The position numbers were made by a program, and so were the translations under genes. This document shows positions 10,622-21,805 of a stretch of 64,000 nucleotides of DNA, one piece after another. The stretch is from the NCBI GenBank assembly GCA_021234155.1, contig JAJEKV010000014.1:18322652-18386651 (forward strand), in the 5' to 3' direction. How positions within the stretch are numbered: the first letter of the stretch is position 1; each line of letters starts with the position of its first letter. The notes under the pieces are model-generated. The model did not search any database and was not told the DNA's origin. It saw only the letters and a list, made by a program, of their open reading frames with translations. The stretch is from Isoetes taiwanensis. Taxonomy: Eukaryota > Streptophyta > Lycopodiopsida > Isoetales > Isoetaceae.

Positions 10622-13585
10622 TTCACACATATGTTTGAGAGAAAGGAAGTGCATTTCTAACAATGATGTTTCCTTCCTAGAAGGAGAGATTCCCAGCCAT
10701 CAGCTGTCGTCACTGCCTTACTCTACTATCTGACAAACCTAGCCTGTACTTCAAGTCTCCAAGCCATATTACACGGCTACATTGGCAGGTTGAAAACTGG
10801 TAATTAGAAATTTTTTAAGGGAATATTGCATGTTTGGTTATTTACTCATGATCCAGTATGGAATCTGGCAAGTTCCTTGCAACAGATAGAGAATATCGTA
10901 AAAAGTCCATCCTGCACATGGTCCCTGTACTCGTCTTGAGAAGCATTATGCTTGCAGATATTGATCTCTGTTACAAAGAAGAAAGGTACTTACGGGATGC
11001 GTGCTCCTGCAGGGCAACATAGATAGCTATAACCTTTAACTGGTAGATTACCTTGTCCATTTTTACCCAAAACTCCAATCACTTGATGTCAATGATTCGA
11101 ACATAATGATTTCTGATTGCATGCGACGACTCGAAAATTTGTAGACACTTGGAGAACCACCAATGTCAACAGATCCTCTTTGCTAGGTGATTTCATAAGA
11201 TGAAAGACATTTCCAGCATTTAATGGTTTTCTGGAACCTGCAGAAAGGAAGTTAGAAAGTGAGAAGATGTGGGTTGAGCACAAACTTGATAACCAAAAAG
11301 TTATAAAATTTCAGATCAAAGTAATATGACAGATCCAATTATATAAACATCTGCAGGTTTCTTTGTGTCTAGTCATTCAGGCAAGTTCACATCTGGAGGA
11401 CATTTTCTAGCCAGATTCCAAACACCATGAATTTGAGTTGTTAGAAGACATACCATAAGTTCTGGGTATCTTTGCCCCGCAACAAAACCCATTGCTTCTT
11501 GCCCTATTCCAAAGTCGCTTTTGCCATACTTCCTTAGAGGTATCAGATCACAGATCCGAAATGTACCAACAGCCTTTCAAGCAATGAAATGCACATAGAG
11601 CTAATGATCTTATCTTCAAGAAAAATGGCCGCAAATCATGTTCCCACAATAGCAGATCTTTTGGCACAGTAGCAGACCACGGAAAAATGCATCCTTAGTC
11701 ACAGCAACAGACCATCGAGATACACCTTTGTCGTTGATGTTTTGGGATCCCGCAGTACCCAGTTCCACAATCATACATCAGCTTTCAAGCAAACCACAGC
11801 CGAAACATAGATGTTGCTTCCTCTGAATAATGCCAGGAAAACCATTCAAATCTTGGACCCATCGCCTCAAAGTGTGAAATCGGCTACCCAACGGCTTATT
11901 TTTTCTATAGCCGGTTGCAATCCTTGCCCTAGCTCACATAGCTTGCTGCCTTTTGTTGTGATGGCCGACCAAAAGAAACCTTGAGAACCTTTTGTTTTTT
12001 TTTTTTTTTTTTTTTTATTCTAAACCCTTGGATCTGATCATCTAGTATTAGCCCTTGGATATAGGGCATGATACATGACACACCCTATAACATTATAATA
12101 TAGAATATAGAGAAGGATAGGCCCGGCAGCACTGCGACTCGGTGGCACACTTGCGACATAGGTAGCGCCGCGTTGCGCCGCGCCGCCAAACTCTCTATTC
12201 TGCCGCAAGAGTGGCATCGATTCTGGTAGCGCTGTCGGGCCCTTTACATAATGTAATGCCTTCCTAATGAAAATTATCGGACGTGATGAACCTTTTGACA
12301 AAATTACATCCAATAATAGTCTGGCACATGGCATCCAGAACTTTCATTCTTGATTGCTATGACAAAGGACAGTAGGCTATGGCGAATTAAGGTTGTCGTT
12401 TTTCCCGCTTCACTTGTGTCGAAGCTTGAAGATTGAGGATATGGTGTATAAAGCGAAATATAAGAAATTATTGAGGTTTTCTACACAGGAAAATGACCAA
12501 GGGTTTTTAAATCAACAAATCTAGTATTGGATGGAAGATGGTCGGGCGTTTGGTGGAATAAAAACAAGAAACCCTCCTGTGACGAAATCAGGATAAGAAG
12601 ATCGATAAGCCCAAGAAAGAAATCTACATCTCCTCTTTGTCTTGATAGACTGATAAGCTAATGAAAATCAACCAAATGCTAGATGAACTGATAAAAATAT
12701 AGCTTACTGGCATATCTTTCTTAAAGCTTTCAGCAATTCATAACAAAGGGACGAGAAAAGCTACAAACAGAAGAACAAGCGGAAAAATCTATCGAAATAT
12801 AATACAAAACGGTGGCTATGGTGGGAGCAGAAAGAATATTGATTCTCAGGACTTTGTAATTTTTTTGGGCCAGTTGTTGGTGACCTTGCTCATAATTGAA
12901 TCTTTCGCAAGGTTCATAGCTGATTTTTCATCTAAAATCAAGTGGCTGCTTGAGAATTAATGAAGAAACAAATGCTTATGTGAAACAAAGGAATCAACTG
13001 TATCACTCTGCAAATGGGAAAGAAACTTTTACGCCATCTAAAATTGTCATAATAATGCAATAATTTCAGTCGAGCGTTCATTATATTGCAATAATGATAT
13101 TTTGGTTGAAATTATGTAACGTTGGTCGGCCAAAATCAGGAATCAAGTTGTCTTCTTTGTCTATAGTGGTGCATTTGCCACGATTCCCTACCCAACCATC
13201 TAGTCTGCATTGTTTAATGGCATATGACATAGACCTTTGGAACATGCATGTTTCCCTTGCAAGTTGCATTGTAAATTCTTATAACACCACTACTAAATAA
13301 GTTGTATAATTTACACATGATGAAGATACAAAGAAGCTCCCCACCTCATGGCATTGCAGAGATGTACGAATTACCTATGTCTTCAAGAAGATTGATGGTA
13401 GGATATCCTATTAGAATGGATCAACGATGGCTGGATTTACTTTGGGCAGTTATCATAATGATATGCACTCATGCACTGATTATCATGCCATTCTTTGGTG
13501 GCAACAGATTTTTTATTTTAATGTCAGGTTGATGCAATGATTGCCAATGACCAGATCCAAAAAATCTTCAAGGGTGGTTGTGTTT
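10622..13585. repeat. Family R repeat, copy 1 (left part; oldest copy)
   Basis: This stretch is colinear with 29,535-35,100 and 56,841-62,000 but clearly more diverged from them than they are from each other. It lacks the roughly 2.5-kb transposon that the other two copies carry: the uninterrupted site GGATATAGGGC is at about 12,058-12,068. A T-run of more than 20 bases lies at about 11,996-12,016. A GC-rich block at 12,119-12,243 has ends GGCCCGGCAGC/GCTGTCGGGCC and may be a small inverted-repeat element. No intact gene is recognised. Confidence 0.75.
11454..11573 (-). pseudogene. Possible exon of an unrecognised gene, conserved in all R copies
   Basis: This 120-base open segment encodes 40 residues including RKYGKSDFGIGQEAM and ends at a consensus donor (ATG|GTATGT). 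The same segment, with similar residues (IAPRKYGKSDFGIGQEAMDF), is present at about 30,423-30,542 and 57,729-57,848. The upstream acceptor (CTTGAAAG) is weak. A further minus-strand open segment (about 11,089-11,237; GNVFHLMKSPSKEDLLTL) follows a good acceptor but in a phase that does not join. I do not recognise the protein. It may be a captured and decayed gene fragment. Confidence 0.3.
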
Positions 13586-13904
13586 TAGCGGAGCATACTA
13601 GGGTGTGCCAAAAAAAGTATCTAAAAGGTAGAGTACTTTTTCTGCAGGTGCCTAAATGATATTAAAAGTACCTAAATCAAAGCTAATAGTCAGTATTTTT
13701 GCTTCATGATTGAGATTAATAGAATAGAATAGAATAGATTTTTAGCATCCACGGAGACCGACTGGCCTATGGGACCCAAACAAAAAAGAGAGCAGTAAAC
13801 GTATTACTGGCAGGATTAAAAAACCCCCGCCCCGAAGGGTTTTCGAGGGAAAAACCTTAGCAGTAATAAGTCTGCTGGCATGCGGTACAATTGTGTAGGA
13901 CAGT

Positions 13905-14357
13905 TCAATGCCGTTCCGGAAGACACAACTGAGTCCGTGCATCCATAACCTCCTGGAGGTATGACCCCAACAAACCCACTGACGCTATATTCAACAACTC
14001 ATGCAACGGTTGGCCAGGCACTAGTAATCGAACATACCGCTCTCTGATATGGGCAAACGCTGGGCAGATCTGGAGGGCATGATATTCATCCTCAATGGCG
14101 CCCTGGTGGCAACACTGGCAAAGCCTTTGCTCTCGTGCTTCCTGAGCCCAACGTCCTGTCTCAATACGGAGGCGATGTGCATCCGTGCGAATGGAAGCTA
14201 TAAGTCTGCGCTTCTTCATGGGCAACTGGGTGTATAAGTACTGGTGTGGGCCTCTCGTGAGCCTGGGATTGACTTGCTGCTGATAGTGTGCCAGCTTAAC
14301 ATGCGTCAGAGCATCTGCATCCCAGAGCTTGCGAAGGAAAGTAGCATCTAGGTACAA
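13905..14357 (-). pseudogene. LINE C-terminal Cys/His (RVT-type) knuckle region
   Basis: This open segment ends the LINE polyprotein. The motif RLCQCCHQGAIEDEYHALQI, followed by CPAFAHIRERYVRLL, is the Cys-Cys-His-Cys knuckle found after the RT in several LINE clades. The upstream part (YLYTQLPMKKRRLIASIRTD) resembles the linker of the same proteins. A second, 5'-truncated copy of this region lies at 23,491-23,844. Confidence 0.75.
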
Positions 14358-14920
14358 CTTGAGTGCCTTGTGATCTTTCTTTGTCCTTACATGTACACAC
14401 CTATTTGCCTGTACACCCCAGCGTGAGAACCATTGAGCTTGCTTATCTTTTCAGCAGGCTTTCAGGCATTGGGGGCCCATCGCCATGGCCAAAGCAAGGT
14501 TGGGCAAACGTGTATCACCCATAGCGACCACCTTCTAGAAGTAAATGATATGGTGTTCCAATGCAACCCGTTGAAGGGGCATAAAACCTGTCTCCTGGAG
14601 TAGGATCTGGTATGGAACTGTGGACTTTACCCCAAGGGCTCGTGCCAAGAAGGCTTTCTGCACCTGCTCGATGTCATTCCAGGTGTTGAGGGATATCACC
14701 GGACCCCATACTTCTGCCCCACATAAAAGGACCGGCTCGACCAATGCCCGAAATAAGTGTGTATTTGTGGCCCCGGGCATACAACTCTGCCTTTGTGGTG
14801 TTATTCTCGCATGGCATAGAGTGCTTTCCAACTGCCATGACACACGCAACCGATGGCGACATCCCAATAGGTGGTAGTAGAGAACTTCGATCCCCAAGTA
14901 CTTGTAGGTCGGAGCCACCT

Positions 14921-16101
14921 CTACATCCCCGTCCCCCAGTAAGTGAATGAGGGAAGCCTTGGGCGACGGGATGATGAGACTAAGCGGCACCCTAGTTTTG
15001 GCCAAGTTAACTTTCGCATCTTGGGTGGATCGGCAAAAAGTGTCGAGCATCCGGTGGCGTTGCATGTCCTCCGGGTATAGGCCAAGAGGTTGACATCGTC
15101 GGCATGTATGAGTTGCGGATTGTGTGTGATGCATGAGATGGCGCCCCGCACCTCCATGCCTGAGAGCCAATCTTCCACCTGGTCAATGTACAAGCCAAAG
15201 AGTGTGGGGAGAGGGGCAACCTTGACGCACTCCAATACTCACGATTCTGGGCTGTCCCGACGATGTGATACGCACCGAGCATGCCTCGTTACAACCTATA
15301 CACTTTGTATTACGCAAGTCAAGGGGAGTCCCGGTACGCAGTCTGTCCCATAACCTGTCCCGGGGCACTGTGTCAAAAGCTTTTGCGAAATCCACGAAAC
15401 AACAGTACATGTTTTGTCGGTGATTCCTGCTATCCTCAATCAATGTGCACAGGTGAAGATATGATCAATGGTGGAATGCCCGGGCGAAAACCTGCTTTGC
15501 ATTAATGAGAGCTTCGCACATCGCCTCCTCTGCCCATATTGTCACCGCTTTCAAGGATGCCCATAGCGGTTTGCAGAGAGCTGACCATAATAGTGCGATA
15601 GTTGGTCGGGCATTGAGGGTCCCTTGCCTTGTATATGGGCACAACTCTACTAGTGGTCCATTGTGGAGGGAAGCTTTCTTGCAATGCTTTGTTGAATAGC
15701 ACCGTGAGAACAGGCACCAGTGGAGGCCCAGCCCATTTCAGAAGTTCCGCCTGCATGCCATCTAAATCTGTTGCCTTCCCATTAGCCAAACGTTGTAGGC
15801 CCATGATGGCATCCCCCTCTGTGATGACCAGAGCCATACCTATCTGTGGAGGATCGGGCGTCCGCTGCAAATCTTGTACCCATTGCTCGAAGTGATGTTC
15901 CCCGTGGGTCGTGCGGATCTTGCTCAAGACCCTTTTCGAGAATGTCTTGGGGTGCCGATCCGTAAGACCAAACATATGTTCTTTGATGCTCGCAAGGTAG
16001 GCGGCTTTCTTGTTCTTGAGGAAGGAGCGGTATTGATGATGGCCTGTGGGGGGAGGTGGGATCGGTGACTTCTTGAGAGTGTGCGCTTGAGCTCCAGACA
16101 C
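14921..16101 (-). pseudogene. LINE reverse transcriptase, frameshifted
   Basis: Three consecutive open segments cover one RT domain. The first (15,502-16,101) contains LANGKATDLDGMQAELLKW and RVVPIYKARDPQCPTNYR, the usual block before RT box A. The second (15,183-15,443) has FVDFAKAFDTVPRDRLW, with the first catalytic Asp, and GVRQGCP. The third (14,921-15,235) resumes at PTLFGLYIDQVEDWL and has the IHADDVNLLA catalytic pair. At least two shifts of frame are needed to read it through, so it cannot give an active enzyme as assembled. Confidence 0.85.
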
Positions 16102-17852
16102 TCATCATCGAACCACCCGTTGGGGGAAGGTGGTAGTGCAGGGTTAGCCGTGGCGGCCTCTCCCAAAGCATCTCGCAAATACCGCCGGAAGGTGTGAGTC
16201 ACCGCCATTGTTTGTTGAAGTGTGGGGAGTTGCGGGTCATGCTCAAGCAGTGGGCATAGGTCCCTCGTGACGGGCGGTGAGTCCAGCGCAAAATGGGCAC
16301 ACTGGGGTATTGAGGCGATAGATGCGGGAGCTTGCCAATGGAGATGCACGAACAGGGCTGGTGGTCCGAGTCCACTTCCTCATCCCGAAAGTGCTGTTCA
16401 AATGGAAAAATGGGCAACCAGTGTGCCGATCCTATTCCTCAACCAGCGGATAATCCACCACACCGGAGCCGCCCCTTGGTTCTCCCGTCTACAAGTCTGG
16501 AAATTGGAAGATGGCCATTGTGCCAACCCATTATAAATAACCATGTCAAAGATACTACCCAAAGAACAACCGCCATGCCATAGCGAAAATATGGTTGTCG
16601 TCGACACCCTTGACCAAGCCACCTCTGCAAGGGTTCACCGCAAGACGTCTTACGCGGGGGCTCAAATTTTGGGACCTCGCCGGCTCCTATGCGTGCATTA
16701 AAGTCGCCAAGCAACACAACCTTGCCCAACTATTTGTGCTGCTGTATGTCATCATATAGATTGACATAGGGCTCCAATCTATCCACATCCGAATGAGTGT
16801 TATAAAAGTTGCTCTCGACATGTGGAAAGTAGCATGCTGCTATGAACAGAACGCTGCCACTGTCATGCTGCATGCGCACCCACAAATATCGATTGTACCT
16901 ATCTGTTTTGTGCAGCGAGACTGAATGCACCAAGGTTGCACGATAGTAGCAGGCAACCCCGCCATGTCCTCGCCTGTGCACTCATTGAACACCGAGAATT
17001 GCGAGATAGCACAGGAGGTTCTGGACTGTCCCGTGATGTTCCCATGTTTCCATGAGGAAAATGAGATCCATATCTGGTGCAATAGAGTTGTGACTCTCCC
17101 CTTTCTGCCAAGGGAAGCCCCGACAGTTCCAAGATACCATCCGGAGGCACAGTTCCTATTTGTTGATGTAGACGCTCGATGATCCGTTCGGTTCACGAGA
17201 GAGGGGATTAGTGCGCGACTTTTGGCGGCGATTCTTGCGTGGGCTTGTTGGACAGCGGGGAGGCGAGGAGGTGCAATAGGGTACCGGTGGCGTGGTAGGA
17301 GTAACGGCCGCTTGGCGCATACATCGGTGACCTCGCCAGGCCCGCCTAAAAATCGCGAAGCTTGCCACCGGACCGGGCATGCGGCACCCCTACGGCGGCG
17401 GGCGTCCACGACTTGATCCACCGGCCGCCGTGGGACTCTGTTACATCGAGTAAGATCCCGGTCAACATACAGTAGTTCCCTTCAATTGCTTACTCGGCGC
17501 TGGCGAAATTGCCTCCGCGCGACTCGCATGCACGCCCGCAGGTAGGCGACAGCGCCAGCGTCGTGGCGTTGAGCCCCAAGGCGGCTTGCTCGAACAATGT
17601 GCACTACATTCTGAAAAGCCATGCGAGATAGGATCCGATTACGGATGCGGCTTGGTGAGATCCTCTCCGCCTCCTCCTAGAGTCCACGCATTCCACCACA
17701 TTATGGCGCCGGCGCCCCGCCTCCTCCTCAAGGCGCTCCACCGAAAGTTCGCGAGCAACATTAAACTGTCCCAAATTGATGCCTCGCTGCACGAGCGTGT
17801 GGGATGTTCACAGCAAGGGCGGTGTGGTGTGCGAGATGGAGCAGGTGGTGTC

Positions 17853-18182
17853 TGTCTTAAAGCACTTTTCATATCATCCACTACCATGAGCATGAAGCAA
17901 TATCGCCATATATAAGTACCCAGTGGATGTTTTAGGTAGGTTCCAAAAGTGGTACACCCTAGCATGCTTTAACCCTTTAAGGAACTAGAAAAACTGCTAA
18001 GTATTCCTTCTAGAAGAATGATGTCTTAAAGCACTTTTCATATCACCCACTACCATGAGCATGAAGCAATATCGCCATATGTAAGTACCCAGTGGATATT
18101 TTAGGTAGGTTCCAAAAGTGGTACATCCTAGCATGCTTTAACCCTTTAAGGAACTAGAAAAACTGTTAAGTATTCCTTCTAG
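17853..18182. repeat. Tandem duplication, two units of about 169 bp
   Basis: The unit begins TGTCTTAAAGCACTTTTCAT at 17,853 and again at 18,022. It runs through the right end of the inverted-repeat element and into family R flank (CTGCTAAGTATTCCTTCTAG). Only a few substitutions separate the two units. Because the unit spans an element/flank junction, the duplication came after that insertion. Confidence 0.9.
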
Positions 18183-18663
18183 TTCAACTCCCCCATTTCA
18201 AACAATTTCCGTTAGTTCAAACAGTTCCCAAATTTTCTTTTATACAATTGCATCAACCATTTACACCCATAGACGTTGTATAATTTACGGATGATGGTAC
18301 AAGGGACGTGGCAAGCACAGAGGAAGTGGCGGCAACAAGCACATAATAGGCACGTTGGTCCATCCCACTTAATGTAGATTGTTGTCCTCTTCATCTATGG
18401 TGATGCATTTGCCACGATTCCTTACCCAACCGTCTAGCCGGCGTTGTTTAATGACATAAGTCGTTGCAACATGCATATCTCCCGTGCAAGTTGTATTGCG
18501 ATTTTCTAATATCTTCTGAGGATTTGATAAAAAAAAAAATATTTCATGTAATTTTTTATATCTGATAAATGTGATTTTTTTGGACTCTTTCAATGATTAA
18601 TTGAATTTTTGAAGGTTAGTTTAAATTTATAATATTATTCCTATATATTTTTGTCGACTAATT
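18183..18663. repeat. Family R repeat, copy 1 (right part)
   Basis: This continues family R after the nested insertions, matching about 35,145-35,635 and 62,020-62,505. It contains one of the dispersed ~100-bp blocks (GCCACGATTCC...TTGTTTAATGACATA at about 18,412-18,455). Similarity ends near 18,663 (CCTATATATTTTTGTCGACTAATT). There is no coding signal. Confidence 0.7.
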
Positions 18664-20832
18664 CGCAACAGCCCAACCCTGGAAAGATTTGTTCTCATTC
18701 TGCTTAGTAATGACAGTGCTATTTTCAGCAGTATTAGCAGTCCTTTTCAAGATGCAATTTTCCATTAGTGAGAATGATTGGGATGTCTCCTATTAACTGG
18801 CAGAACATGAGACATATCCTTGAGATTATCATCAATGTTTAGAAGCTTCAGATTACCCTCACAAGTTATAGACCAATTGTGTCTTCTCTCACATTTTTCA
18901 TAAAGGTATGGCAATCCATTGTAACCGACATGTAAGATATTTTTTTGACCAAAGAAATCATTATACGGTATGGAAGTAGGAGTAGGCTTGATGAGGTCAA
19001 TTTGGACAAATATTCGAGGTGGTCTGAAAGGCATATATTCAGTAGTAATATAAGTTCCAAGGGAACCAAAAAGCTTGGAGATGTCTACTTCATTCCAGTA
19101 AATAGGGCTAGGATTTTAAGAAGGAAAGTCCATAGTTTATCTGGCATAAGACCAATTTTGTTGACTTTAACAATGACCACAAACTCATTCAAAATTCTAA
19201 TTTTGGAAGAAGCTAGAGAAGAATTCAAAAGAATACCTTTGAATTCCTTTTGCAGGGGTTCTAATGAAGGTTTAGAATACATCAAGACTTCATCAATAGT
19301 AGTATTAGAATGCAAAGCCATTCCGAGGCCTAGTAACTCCATGAACTCTGGGTATGTTTAGAGGTCAGCCAAGGTTGTCAATGTTAGATCTCTACCCATA
19401 CATATCAGAGTGAGGTACATTTGGAGGAGTACATTCGGAGATTTAGAATCCATTTTCTATCCTAGACAAAGAAGATCAGAAAAATTGCCAAAATGAATGA
19501 AATCAAAGTTTTTGGAGGCAATTGAACTTAATTAATCAAAGTTGATTTGCCTACGGATTAAGCTTAGCAAAGTGTTGAAGAATGCCTAAGTTTTTCCCAT
19601 TTACGGCAAATTGAGGAGCCATAAAGAAAACGTAAAGAAAGGCAGAAAGATCAGGAGAAAACAACAAAGGGAAAGTACGTAGGTAAAATTTTTGATCAAA
19701 GGAAAGGGCAAAGCAGGGGGAACCTTAATAGCTTATTTGGTTAAGAAAAGTCAAATCTTTGTCGTCCGAGCTGGAACCGAGAATATCATTCCATCTAGAG
19801 ATCATTTTGAATAGATCTTGACAATAATTTTATCATCAGACCAGTCATAATGCACATGAAAGATACCAGTAGCTCAATTATTCGAACATCTTGTAAACTC
19901 TTGAAGCCAAGACTCAATAATTTCTATTTCAAATTCAGCTTGGTACAAACGAATGTTTTGGCATGAAGAGCGAATCTAAGAAGAACTCCTTGCAAAAAGG
20001 AGATTAAATCACAACTAAAGAATGGTCCCTAAAGCAAATCACAAGTCAATTTTTGCTCCTATTTGAGAGATTTGAGAAAATTTATAACCATATAGAGCAT
20101 AGAATGCCTGGATTTAGGAAAATGCGGCCCTCTACAAGATCAACAAATTAGTTGAGCAAATTTTGAATTTGAACACCTACAAATCCCCAAGTTTTGCCAA
20201 GAATTGAGTTTGAATTGAATAAGATAAATGAATTAAGAAAAATGGCGCTCATTGCTGACGTGTCCACCTAGCCCACCCCAAACAAACTTTTTTTGAGGTT
20301 CAAATTTAAAATAGGATAATGAAATAGACGAGACTAACAAATGGAACTAAATGAATTGATGAGAAGATGGGGAGAAACTATTGCAAGAAATGGAACAAAG
20401 GAACAAGGGGATGAATAAGGCATATCAGAACTAATGGGTCAAACATGAACTTAACGGAGCAATGTTGTGCACATGATTAATAGAACTACTAGATTAAATG
20501 GTAGTAATAAAGTAGCATAGGAGAACTAAGACTTAGGAAGAATTGGAACCCAAGGAGCCCTAAAATAGAATAGAATAGAATAAACAAAAGAAGTAAAGGA
20601 ACAATGGGACAAATGGTTATGAAAGAAGGAATAGGGACTAATGAAACACGTGCAACACTTATAAACAATAGAATTACGTAAAATTTAGGTGGGGCGTTTT
20701 CTGCCACATCCGCCAACCAGTGTGTGCCACCTGGCACACATTCTTTCCAAGAATCAAGTGATTCTTCAACTCAAATTTCCAGAATCACTGATTTTGAAAC
20801 TTCCTTTTTTGGTATATTTTTAATTCAATTAC
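18664..20832. other. Old repeat debris with a LINE ORF1/DUF4283-like fragment
   Basis: Apart from the fragment at 18,765-19,342, I see no gene. The sequence is AT-rich with short lines of stop-ridden frames. A (AATAG)n run at about 20,564-20,585 resembles the LINE tail but has no LINE beside it. The stretch at 20,681-20,700 (ATTTAGGTGGGGCGTTTT) recurs inverted at about 25,658-25,677. Confidence 0.5.
18765..19342 (-). pseudogene. DUF4283/zinc-knuckle-like (LINE ORF1/gag-like) fragment
   Basis: Two overlapping minus-strand segments (18,765-19,034 and 19,085-19,342) look like the DUF4283 plus CCHC region common in plant LINE ORF1 proteins. The second-to-last block reads PPRIFVQIDLIKPTPTSIP, then VGYNGLPYLYEKCERRHNW, matching the usual 'ARIFVQIDLSKPLP ... 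V.YEGLP..C..C...GH' layout, with the first knuckle Cys lost (LYEKC). The frame shifts between segments. It could also come from a related host gene family, but the surroundings favour a dead element. Confidence 0.5.
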
Positions 20833-21654
20833 CCTAGACGAACATTCCTGTATATTCAATATAATATTAAAACACAGTTATAAGATCTACATGCTTATAA
20901 AATTACACAATTCCACTATTTTTGCAATAGTAGACAAAATTCTAGTATTGCACAAAATTGCATTGTTTTTTGCATTGAATTCCACTGTTTTGCATTGTTC
21001 AAGTACAACATTACACAGAAAGATTACACAGAATTACGAAGCTTACTTCTTTTCTCAATCATAAATTCCTGAAACTCTTTCTCCAGTGCTGCAGAAGCAG
21101 TGAACGTGCAGTTGTTGAATGGACCACCATATATGCTTGTACCTACAGAACTTCCAATGTTTATATTCAAATTCAAAGCCCCGAAGCTATCTCCGCACTT
21201 CGCTAGCTCAGCTTCATCAATATCAAAGTAAGTGGCATCTACAATCTGTTCCAAACTTCTATTCTTCAAATCTAAAACTTGCACTCCACGACTTGCAAGT
21301 TCAAGAATGTAATTTGTATCGATTTCTTACCAGAAACGAGATCTTCACCATAATCAACTTCCATGGAACAATGCCCAGAATCCTGTGGCCCGTCTGCTGC
21401 TATGCCTTCATTTAAATCTACATTATCACCCAATGCAATAGCACTTGCACTTCCACATTTCTCATACTCATCTCGTCTCTTCAATTCTTCCTTGTAGACA
21501 TCCTCGAACATTCGCCTTTGCACAGAATCATCAAACGGCTTACTAACCACAAACATTGTACACTTCGTTCGGAGTTCAACGCTCTTATCATATCTGCATA
21601 GCCACAGATAACTATAAATGAACCAATAACATAAAAAACATAAACAATTGAATT

Positions 21655-21805
21655 CTATAATTCTATAATTCAGAATTAGCAATTCTATAATTCAGAATTA
21701 GCAATTAGCAATTAACAATTCTATAATTCTATTAGCAATTCTATAGTTCAGAATTAGCAATTCTATAATTCAGAATTAGCAATTAGCAATTAGCAATTAG
21801 CATAG
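21655..21805. repeat. AT-rich microsatellite of TAATTCAGAATTAGCAATT-type units
   Basis: Short units ATAATTC, AGAATTAGCA and ATTAGCA repeat irregularly for about 150 bp within an intron of the recombinase-like gene. This looks like slippage expansion. A second loosely tandem tract (TTTAGAATGCA and GACACTAAACAAATAAA) lies at 22,795-22,905 in the neighbouring intron. Confidence 0.8.

Larger units (their letters stand above)
13716..17852 (-). mobile_element. Non-LTR retrotransposon (LINE) with APE endonuclease, RT and pentanucleotide tail
   Basis: Read on the minus strand, the order is: a GC-rich leader (about 17,850-17,150); an APE-like endonuclease in broken frames (DLIFLMETW-type start near 17,060-17,120; GDFNARIG at about 16,690-16,715); the reverse transcriptase N-part (15,502-16,101); the RT core (15,183-15,443; FVDFAKAFDTVPRD and GVRQGCP); the catalytic HADD box (14,921-15,235); a post-RT region (14,535-15,170; LVEPVLLCGAEVWGP); and a C-terminal Cys/His knuckle (13,905-14,357; CQCC...EDEYH...C). 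The 3' end is a (TCTAT)n tail at about 13,718-13,740. Stops and frameshifts separate the segments, so it is dead. It is not a typical plant L1 by its tail and knuckle. Confidence 0.85.
13586..17973. mobile_element. Inverted-repeat DNA element inserted in family R, itself split by a LINE
   Basis: Compared with the uninterrupted R copies (for example 35,090-35,120), sequence is inserted here between GGTTGTGTTTTA and TTTAAGGAACTAG. Its two ends are inverted relatives: AGCATACTAGGGTGTGCCA at 13,592-13,610, and the reverse complement of the right end, AGCATGCTAGGGTGTACCA at about 17,951-17,969, differing at 2 of 19 positions. The body at 13,611-13,715 and 17,853-17,950 is non-coding. Most of the interval is a later LINE insertion. 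The superfamily is uncertain; a short T/A-rich target duplication is possible. Confidence 0.6.

Noticed and set aside
21655-21805. Repeated ATTAGCAATT units as a possible CRISPR-like array
   Set aside because: The units are irregular with no unique spacers, and the window is from a plant nuclear genome. It is a microsatellite.
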